The notes below the pieces were generated by a model, which saw nothing but the letters and a program-made list of their open reading frames with translations, made no database searches and had not been told where the DNA came from. Made by a program: the position numbers and the translations under genes. Shown here one piece after another: positions 58,322 to 64,000 of a stretch of 64,000 nt of DNA (the first letter of the stretch is position 1; each line of letters starts with the position of its first letter). Source of the stretch: Paractinoplanes toevensis. GTDB taxonomy: Bacteria > Actinomycetota > Actinomycetes > Mycobacteriales > Micromonosporaceae. The stretch covers positions 1-64,000 of the forward strand of contig NZ_BOQN01000051.1 in the NCBI RefSeq assembly GCF_018332695.1, in the 5' to 3' direction.

Positions 58322-59145
58322 CCGTGATGACGGTCGACGACGTGGTCGCCGAGCTGCGGGACGGCATGACGGTCGGCATCGGCGGCTGGGGGTCGCGCCG
58401 CAAGCCGATGGCGCTCGTCCGGGCCGTCTGCCGGGCCGGCCTGCGCGACCTCACCGTGGTCTCCTACGGCGGGCCGGACGTCGGGCTGCTGGTCGCGGCC
58501 GGCTGCGTGCGGCGGGTGGTCACCGGTTTCGTGTCGCTCGACAGCATCCCGCTCGAACCGCACTTCCGGCAGGCCCGCCAGCGCGGCACGATCGAGCTGA
58601 CCGAGTACGACGAGGGGATGCTCTACTGGGGACTGCTCGCGGCGGCCAACCGACTGCCGTTCCTGCCGATCCGGGCCGGTCTCGGTTCGGACGTGCCACG
58701 AGTCAATCCAGATCTGCGAACCGTGCTTTCGCCGTACCCGGACGGCAGCGAGCTGATCGCCATGCCGGCCGTGACCCTGGACGCCGCGCTGGTCCACCTG
58801 AATCGCGCCGATAGGCGCGGCAACGCGCGTTATCTCGGCCCGGACCCGTACTTCGACGACCTGTTCTGCCTGGCCGCCCGCCGCCGCTACGTCTCCTGCG
58901 AGCGGCTGGTCAGCACCGCGGAGCTGGTCGACGGCGGACCGCCGCAGGGCCTGCTGCTCAACCGGATGATGGTCGACGGCGTGGTGGAGACCCCGCACGG
59001 CGCGCATTTCACGAGCTGCGTCCCCGATTACGACCGGGACGAGGGATTCCAGCGCGAATACGCGACGGCCGACTGGGATCGCTTCCGCGCCACCTACCTG
59101 GACGGCGACGAGGAGCACTACCAGAAGGCGGTGGCCGCGCGATGA
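58318..59145 (+). CDS. ipdA: IpdA, ring C hydrolase subunit (CoA-transferase fold)
   Basis: 275 aa. VGIGGWGSRRKPMALVRA and SYGGPDVGLLVAAG match IpdA rather than ordinary CoA-transferases. With IpdB it hydrolyses ring C of COCHEA-CoA. Overlaps ipdB by 4 bp. GTG/ATG choices at the N-terminus (MTVMTVDD) are close; ATG 58318 overlaps the echA20 stop. Confidence 0.9.
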   Translation: MTVMTVDDVVAELRDGMTVGIGGWGSRRKPMALVRAVCRAGLRDLTVVSYGGPDVGLLVAAGCVRRVVTGFVSLDSIPLEPHFRQARQRGTIELTEYDEGMLYWGLLAAANRLPFLPIRAGLGSDVPRVNPDLRTVLSPYPDGSELIAMPAVTLDAALVHLNRADRRGNARYLGPDPYFDDLFCLAARRRYVSCERLVSTAELVDGGPPQGLLLNRMMVDGVVETPHGAHFTSCVPDYDRDEGFQREYATADWDRFRATYLDGDEEHYQKAVAAR

Positions 59146-59834
59146 CCCGGGCCGACGTCTGCGTGGTGGCGTGCGCCGAGGCCTGGCGCGGTGACGGCGC
59201 GCTGCTGGCCTCCCCGATGGGCCTGATCCCCCGGCTCGGCGCCCAGCTGGCGCAGCTCACCTTCGCGCCGTCGCTGGTGCTCAGCGACGGCGAGGCCACC
59301 CTGACGTACGGCGACGAGGTGGAGGGCTGGCTCCCGTACCGCGCGGTGTTCGGCGTCGTCGCGGCCGGCACCCGGCACGTGATGATGGGCGCGAGCCAGA
59401 TCGACCGCTTCGGCAACCAGAACATCTCCTGCGTCGGCGACTGGTCCCGCCCCACCCGGCAGCTGCTCGGCGTGCGCGGCGCACCCGGCAACACGGTCAA
59501 CCACACGACCAGCTACTGGGTGCCCCGGCACGAGCCGCGCGTGTTCGTCGACCACGTCGACATGGTGTGCGGCGTCGGCCACGACCGGGGTGCGGTGGAG
59601 ATCCGGGTGGTGGTGACAAATCTGGCCGTCCTCGACTTCGCCACGCCCGACCGGTCCATGCGGCTGCGCTCGGTGCATCCCGGCGTGTCCGTCGCGGAGG
59701 TCCAGGCGGCCACCGGTTTCCCGCTCACCGTGCCGGTCGAGGTACCCGTCACCCGTTCACCCACGGCGTCGGAGTCGGCGTTGATCCGCGACCGGCTCGA
59801 CCCGGACGGCCGGCGGGAAAAGGAGATCCGGTGA
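59142..59834 (+). CDS. ipdB: IpdB, ring C hydrolase subunit
   Basis: 230 aa. VVACAEAWRGDGALLASPMGLIP and VMMGASQIDRFGNQNISCVGDW (function spread over two stretches) match IpdB; the conserved catalytic acid of class I CoA-transferases is replaced as expected of these hydrolases. Partner of IpdA. Overlaps ipdC by 4 bp. Confidence 0.9.
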   Translation: MTRADVCVVACAEAWRGDGALLASPMGLIPRLGAQLAQLTFAPSLVLSDGEATLTYGDEVEGWLPYRAVFGVVAAGTRHVMMGASQIDRFGNQNISCVGDWSRPTRQLLGVRGAPGNTVNHTTSYWVPRHEPRVFVDHVDMVCGVGHDRGAVEIRVVVTNLAVLDFATPDRSMRLRSVHPGVSVAEVQAATGFPLTVPVEVPVTRSPTASESALIRDRLDPDGRREKEIR

Positions 59835-60880
59835 GAACCCGGCTCACCGACCTGCTCGGCTGCCGGCACCCGATCGTGCAGACCGGCATGGGCTACGTCG
59901 CCGGCGCCAGGCTGGTCGCCGCGACATCAGCGGCGGGCGGCTTCGGCATCGTCGCTTCCGCGACGATGACCCTCGACCAGCTGCGGGACACGGTCCGGGA
60001 GATTCGCGCCCGCACCGATGCGCCCTTCGGGGTCAACATACGCGCCGACGCGCCGGACGCTCCCGCCCGGATCGACCTGCTGATCAGCGAGAAGGTGCGG
60101 CTGGCCTCGTTCGCCCTGGCCCCGGACCGCGACCTGATCCGCCGCTGCGCCGACGGCGGGGTGCTGACGATGCCGTCGGTGGGCGCCCGCCGGCACGCCG
60201 AGAAGGTGGCCGACTGGGGCGCCGACGCGGTGCTGGTGCAGGGCGGCGAGGGCGGCGGCCACACCGGCCCGGTGCCGACCACGCTGCTGCTGCCGCAGGT
60301 CGTCGACGCCGTCGCCGTCCCGGTGGTTGCGGCGGGCGGTTTCTTCGACGGCCGCGGTCTGGTGGCGGCCCTGGCCTACGGCGCCGCCGGCATAGCGATG
60401 GGCACCCGTTTCCTGCTGACCTCGGACAGCCCGGTCGCCCCGGAGGTGAAGCAGCACTACCTGGCCGCCACGGTCACCGGCACGGTGGTCACGACCCGGA
60501 TCGACGGCGTGCCACACCGGGTGCTGCGCACCCCGTTCGTCGACACCCTGGAGCGCTCCGGCCCCGTTGCTCAGCTGATCCGATCGGTCCAGCACGCGGC
60601 GGGGTTCCGCCGGGAGGCCGCCCTGTCCTGGCCGGCCCTGTTGCGAGCCGGCCGCGCCGCCCGGCACGGCCGCGACCTGCCCTGGGCGCAGACGCTGATG
60701 GCCGCCAACACGCCGGCCCTGCTACGAAAGTCCATGGTAGACGGCAACCCCTCAGCCGGCGTGATGTCCGCCGGCCAGGTAGCCGGCCTGATCGACGACC
60801 TGCCGTCCTGCGCCGAGCTGATCGACCGCATCATGAAGGAGGCCGACGACCGCCTGACCGCCCTCACCGCCGTTCGATGA
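59831..60880 (+). CDS. ipdC: IpdC, nitronate monooxygenase-like flavin enzyme
   Basis: 349 aa TIM-barrel flavoprotein. PIVQTGMGYVAGARLVAATSAAGGFG, FGVNIRAD, VQGGEGGGHTGPVPT and AAGGFFDGRGLVAALAYGA show the FMN site of the NMO family. IpdC is required for the ring C/D steps in rhodococci and mycobacteria. GTG 59831 overlaps ipdB. Its 3' end overlaps the convergent fadA6 by 17 bp. Confidence 0.88.
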   Translation: MRTRLTDLLGCRHPIVQTGMGYVAGARLVAATSAAGGFGIVASATMTLDQLRDTVREIRARTDAPFGVNIRADAPDAPARIDLLISEKVRLASFALAPDRDLIRRCADGGVLTMPSVGARRHAEKVADWGADAVLVQGGEGGGHTGPVPTTLLLPQVVDAVAVPVVAAGGFFDGRGLVAALAYGAAGIAMGTRFLLTSDSPVAPEVKQHYLAATVTGTVVTTRIDGVPHRVLRTPFVDTLERSGPVAQLIRSVQHAAGFRREAALSWPALLRAGRAARHGRDLPWAQTLMAANTPALLRKSMVDGNPSAGVMSAGQVAGLIDDLPSCAELIDRIMKEADDRLTALTAVR

Positions 60881-61997
60881 CGGTTACGTTGGCCTGGCCA
60901 CCGCCCTCGCACATGGTCAGCAGGCCGTAGCGACCTTCGCAGCGCTCCAGCTCGTGCAGCAGGCTGGTGAGCAGCCGCGCACCGGTGGCGCCGAGCGGAT
61001 GCCCCAGGGCGATCGCCCCGCCGTTCACGTTGACCCGGGCCGGGTCGGCTCCGGTCTCCGCCAGCCAGGCCAGCACCACGCTCGCGAACGCCTCGTTGAC
61101 CTCGAACCGGTCGATGTCGGTGACCCGCAGACCGGCCCGGGCCAGTGCGTGCGCGGTCGCCTCGATCGGCGCGGTGAGCATCAGCACCGGGTCGCCGCCG
61201 CGGGCCGACAGGTGCCGGATCACGGCGCGCGGGCGCAGGCCGTGCGCGCGGACCCCGTGGCCGGAGGCGACCAGCAGAGCCGCGGCGCCGTCGGCGATCT
61301 GGCTGGACGTCGCGGCCGTGGTGAGGCCGCCCGGCCGCAGCGGGGCAAGCCCGGCCATCCGCTCGGCGCTGGTGTCCCGGCGCGGGCACTCATCGCGGTC
61401 GCAGACGGAGATCGGCACAGTCTCGGCGCGGAAGCGGCCCTCGTCGATCGCGCTCACCGCCCGCCGATGGCTCGCCAGTGCCCACTCCTCGAGGTCGGCC
61501 CGCCCCAGCCCCCATTTGGCCGCGATGTCGTCCGCGCTGCGGAACTGGGAGACCTCCTGATCCCCGTAGCGCGCCGCCCAGCCCGCGGACCCCCGGTACG
61601 GCCCGCCGGGTGCCATCGCGCTGCCGATCGGCACCTGGCTCATGCTCTGCACGCCGCCGGCCACCACCAGATCGGCCGTACCGCTCATGACCGCCTGCGC
61701 GGCGAAGTGCACCGCCTGCTGGCCCGAGCCGCACTGCCGGTCGACGGTCACGCCGGGCACGTGTTCGGGCAGGCCGGCCGCGAGCCACGCGGTGCGTGCG
61801 ATGTCGCCCGCCTGCGGGCCGAGCGTGTCGACGCAGCCGAGGATCACGTCGTCGACCGCGGCCGGGTCGACGCCCGTCCGGTCGAGCAGCGCGGCGATCA
61901 CCTGGCCGGCGAGGTCGGCCGGGTGCACGCCGGCCAGGCCGCCGCCGCGCCGGCCGACGGGCGTGCGGAGCGCGCCGACCAGGTATGCGGTTTCCAC
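60864..61997 (-). CDS. fadA6: Acetyl-CoA acetyltransferase FadA6
   Basis: 377 aa thiolase. Nucleophile Cys in VDRQCGSGQQAVH, His in ALGHPLGATGAR and second Cys in LLTMCEGGGQANV. FadA6 thiolyses the beta-keto acyl-CoA after ring C opening (MOODA-CoA route). Divergent from chsE2 across a KstR-type palindrome. Confidence 0.9.
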   Translation of the reverse strand: METAYLVGALRTPVGRRGGGLAGVHPADLAGQVIAALLDRTGVDPAAVDDVILGCVDTLGPQAGDIARTAWLAAGLPEHVPGVTVDRQCGSGQQAVHFAAQAVMSGTADLVVAGGVQSMSQVPIGSAMAPGGPYRGSAGWAARYGDQEVSQFRSADDIAAKWGLGRADLEEWALASHRRAVSAIDEGRFRAETVPISVCDRDECPRRDTSAERMAGLAPLRPGGLTTAATSSQIADGAAALLVASGHGVRAHGLRPRAVIRHLSARGGDPVLMLTAPIEATAHALARAGLRVTDIDRFEVNEAFASVVLAWLAETGADPARVNVNGGAIALGHPLGATGARLLTSLLHELERCEGRYGLLTMCEGGGQANVTVIERR

Positions 61998-62028
61998 GGT
62001 TGACGCCCCTCCGCCGGATGGACTCTAC

Positions 62029-62042
62029 TAGAACTTGTTCTA
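62029..62042. promoter_or_regulatory. KstR-type operator TAGAACTTGTTCTA
   Basis: Perfect match to TNNAACNNGTTNNA and fully palindromic except the TT centre; between fadA6 and chsE2. An ATG at 62047 would leave almost no leader, which favours the 62065 start of chsE2. Confidence 0.75.
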
Positions 62043-62064
62043 ATCTATGACACCGGGCGGGCAC

Positions 62065-63225
62065 ATGCACGTGGGATACACACCCGAGCAGGAGCAGCTC
62101 CGCCGGGAGCTGCGGGCCTACTTCGCCGACCTGATGACGCCGGAGCTGCGCGCGGCGCTCACCGACGAGGACGGGGAGTACGGCGACGGCGGGGCTTACC
62201 GTGCGGTGGTGCGCCGCCTGGGCCGGGACGGCTGGCTGGCGCTGGGCTGGCCCCGGGAGCACGGCGGCGGCGGGCGCTCCCGCCTCGACCAGCTCATCTT
62301 CGCCGACGAGGCGGCGATGGCCGGCGTGCCGGTGCCGTTCCTGACCATCTACACGGTCGGGCCGACCATCGCCCGGCACGGCTCCGACCAGCAGCGGGCC
62401 GAGCTGCTGCCGAGGATCGCGGCCGGCGAGGTGCACTTCTCGATCGGCTATTCGGAACCGGAGGCCGGCACCGACCTGGCGGCCCTGCGCACCCGCGCGA
62501 TCCGGGACGGCGACGCGTACGTCATCAATGGTCAGAAGATGTGGACCAGCCTGATCCGGTACGCCGATTACGTCTGGCTGGCCTGCCGCACCGATCCGGA
62601 GGCGCCGCGCCACAAAGGGTTGTCCATCCTGGTGGTGCCGACCGACGCGGCCGGCTTCTCGTGGACGCCGGTGCACACCGTGGCCGGCCCGACCACCAGC
62701 GCGACCTACTACTCGGACGTGCGCGTGCCGGTGTCCGCCCGGGTCGGCGCCGAGAACGAGGGCTGGCGCCTGATCACCGACCAGCTCAACCACGAGCGGG
62801 TGGCGCTCACCTCGGCCGCTCCGTTGCGCCGAGCGCTGGACGAGGTCATCGAGTGGGCGATCGCGACCCGGCGGATCGACCAGGAATGGGTGCGGCTGCA
62901 CCTGGCCCGGGTGCACGCCAAGGCCGAGGTCCTCAAACTGCTGAACTGGCGGGTGGCGGCGGGCGAGGACGGCCCGCCCGCGGCCGTACGGGCCTCGGCC
63001 GGCAAGGTGTACGGGACGGAGCTGGCCGTCGAGGCGTACCGGTTGCTGATGGAGGTCCTCGGCCCGGCCTCGACCGTGCGCGGCGGCTCGCCCGGCGCCC
63101 TGCTGCACGGCCGGATCGAGCGCGCGCACCGCTCCGCCCTGATCCTCACCTTCGGCGGCGGCACCAACGAGGTGCAGCGCGACATCATCGCGGCCGGCGC
63201 CCTCGGCCTGCCGGTCCGGCGATAG
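62065..63225 (+). CDS. chsE2: Acyl-CoA dehydrogenase ChsE2 (FadE29-like)
   Basis: 386 aa. N-terminal TPEQEQLRRELRAYFADLMTP, SIGYSEPEAGTDLAALRT, KHKGLSILVVPTD-like stretch and LILTFGGGTNEVQRDIIA parallel mycobacterial FadE29. FadE28-FadE29 form the alpha2beta2 dehydrogenase that removes the sterol C22 propionyl side chain. ATG 62065 fits the FadE29 start and the operator position better than 62047. Followed 8 bp later by the chsE1-like gene. Confidence 0.87.
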   Translation: MHVGYTPEQEQLRRELRAYFADLMTPELRAALTDEDGEYGDGGAYRAVVRRLGRDGWLALGWPREHGGGGRSRLDQLIFADEAAMAGVPVPFLTIYTVGPTIARHGSDQQRAELLPRIAAGEVHFSIGYSEPEAGTDLAALRTRAIRDGDAYVINGQKMWTSLIRYADYVWLACRTDPEAPRHKGLSILVVPTDAAGFSWTPVHTVAGPTTSATYYSDVRVPVSARVGAENEGWRLITDQLNHERVALTSAAPLRRALDEVIEWAIATRRIDQEWVRLHLARVHAKAEVLKLLNWRVAAGEDGPPAAVRASAGKVYGTELAVEAYRLLMEVLGPASTVRGGSPGALLHGRIERAHRSALILTFGGGTNEVQRDIIAAGALGLPVRR

Positions 63226-63233
63226 GAGACCCG

Positions 63234-64000
63234 ATGGATTTCTCGCTCAGCGGCGAGGCACGCGACCTGGCCGCCCTCACCCGCGACCTGACGGCCTCCG
63301 GCCGATCCCTCTGGCCGGCGTTGGCCGAGGCCGGCGTGCTGGCCGCGGCCCTGCCGAAAAGGGCCGGAGGCGAGGGGTACGGGCTGGTGGAGCAGTGCGC
63401 GATCCTGGTCGAGCTGGGTCGGGCCGCCGCCACCGAGGTGCCGTACCTCCCCTCGATCGCCGTGGCGGCGTCGACCCTGGCCCGGTTCGGCAGCGACGAG
63501 TGGGTCGGCCCGGCCGGCCGTGGTGAGGTCGTGCTGACCGCCGCGCCGCTCGGCTCGGTCGACGCCCGGCCGGACGGTGCCGCCTGGCGCCTGGACGGCG
63601 AGGTGACCGCGGTGCCAGCGGCGACCGACGCCGTACTGATCCTGGTTCCGGCCGGGCCGGACGTGTTCCTCGTACGGCCGGGCGACGCGGGCGTCACCGT
63701 CGAGCCGCAGCGGGTCGCCGGCGACCCCGGAGCGGGCCTGCTCCGGCTGGCCGGGGCGGTCGGCCATCCGCTGGAGGGTGCGTCCGCCCGGCTGTCGGCG
63801 CACGCCACCGTCGGCGCCTGCGCCGCCCAGCTCGGCGTGGTCGAGCGGGCCCTGGAGATGACCGCCGAGTACGCCCGGGAGCGCGTCCAGTTCGGCCGCC
63901 CGATCGGCTCGTTCCAGGCGGTGTCGCAGCGGCTCGCCGACGCGCACATCGACGTCGAGGCGCTGCGGCTGTCGTTGTGGCAGGCGGCCTGGTTGCTGGC
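63234..64000 (+). CDS. chsE1: Acyl-CoA dehydrogenase ChsE1 (FadE28-like), 3' end outside window
   Basis: 255 codons visible. Low-complexity N-terminal domain typical of ChsE1 (MDFSLSGEARDL, PKRAGGEGYGLVEQCAILVELGRAA) and the FAD-binding middle ALEMTAEYARERVQFGRPIGSFQAVSQRLAD. Pairs with ChsE2 to form the side-chain dehydrogenase. GGAGACCC ribosome site. Truncated by the window edge, not by mutation. Confidence 0.85.
   Translation, partial: MDFSLSGEARDLAALTRDLTASGRSLWPALAEAGVLAAALPKRAGGEGYGLVEQCAILVELGRAAATEVPYLPSIAVAASTLARFGSDEWVGPAGRGEVVLTAAPLGSVDARPDGAAWRLDGEVTAVPAATDAVLILVPAGPDVFLVRPGDAGVTVEPQRVAGDPGAGLLRLAGAVGHPLEGASARLSAHATVGACAAQLGVVERALEMTAEYARERVQFGRPIGSFQAVSQRLADAHIDVEALRLSLWQAAWLL

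Noticed and set aside
1..64000. tRNA, rRNA, riboswitch or phage genes
   Set aside because: No cloverleaf-like segment with the GTTCRANYC arm, ribosomal sequence, riboswitch core or integrase was noticed by eye; a tRNAscan or Infernal run would be decisive.

Overview
The window is very GC-rich and densely coded, with many 1-14 bp gene overlaps, GTG/TTG starts, F420-type enzymes and a KstR2-type steroid regulon. This points to a high-GC actinomycete, probably a soil Micromonosporaceae-like organism (the family is an inference). It is almost entirely catabolic. I saw no rRNA, tRNA, phage, transposase or CRISPR array.

Layout. (1) 1-12 kb: a leftward operon (DUF6282 protein, BKACE/DUF849 enzyme, two-domain cupin, HpcH/HpaI aldolase, SDR, Fe-ADH) faces a rightward IclR regulator with a PotABCD-type ABC importer, then a second IclR, a cyclase and a PAS protein. 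(2) 12-20 kb: a leftward MFS / hydroxyacid dehydrogenase / AtuA / DUF4387 operon, divergent from a GntR regulator and a tartrate-dehydrogenase-like enzyme, then a DUF6282-CMD-metallohydrolase operon. (3) 20.5-26.6 kb: Baeyer-Villiger monooxygenase, cupin, aldolase, GntR, CMD and ThDP-enzyme genes, bounded on both sides by diverged inverted copies of one composite intergenic repeat. (4) 27-36.6 kb: SDR, a third IclR, then an eight-gene operon with a second PotD-type importer (its two permeases fused into one protein), a third DUF6282 protein, two 3-hydroxyisobutyrate-dehydrogenase-like enzymes, a small cupin and a tandem CMD protein. (5) 36.6-39.4 kb: a leftward SDR, two metallo-beta-lactamase-fold hydrolases and a GNAT. 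(6) 39.6-46.6 kb: a CUT1 sugar importer without its own ATPase, GH1 and GH2 glycosidases and a LacI repressor. (7) 46.6-64 kb: a steroid catabolic block with cholesterol oxidase, KstD, an F420 enzyme, ADH, KstR2, SDRs, ALDH, EchA20, IpdA, IpdB, IpdC, FadA6, ChsE2 and the start of ChsE1.

How the parts connect. Regions 1-5 repeatedly redeploy the same families: DUF6282 x3, 300-aa cupin x2, HpcH/HpaI x2, PotABCD x2, CMD x3, metallo-beta-lactamase fold x3. A 19-bp motif, GATYGTATGAY-N6-AC, occurs close to five start codons between 17.6 and 39.4 kb, including on both sides of the GntR gene at 23.8 kb. This suggests one GntR regulator controls five scattered operons forming a single, apparently undescribed degradation pathway. 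The IclR genes carry GTTCA-type palindromes, the LacI unit carries two matching TTRATCGATYAA sites, and the steroid block carries separate KstR-like and KstR2-like operators. Substrates of regions 1-5 cannot be read from sequence.
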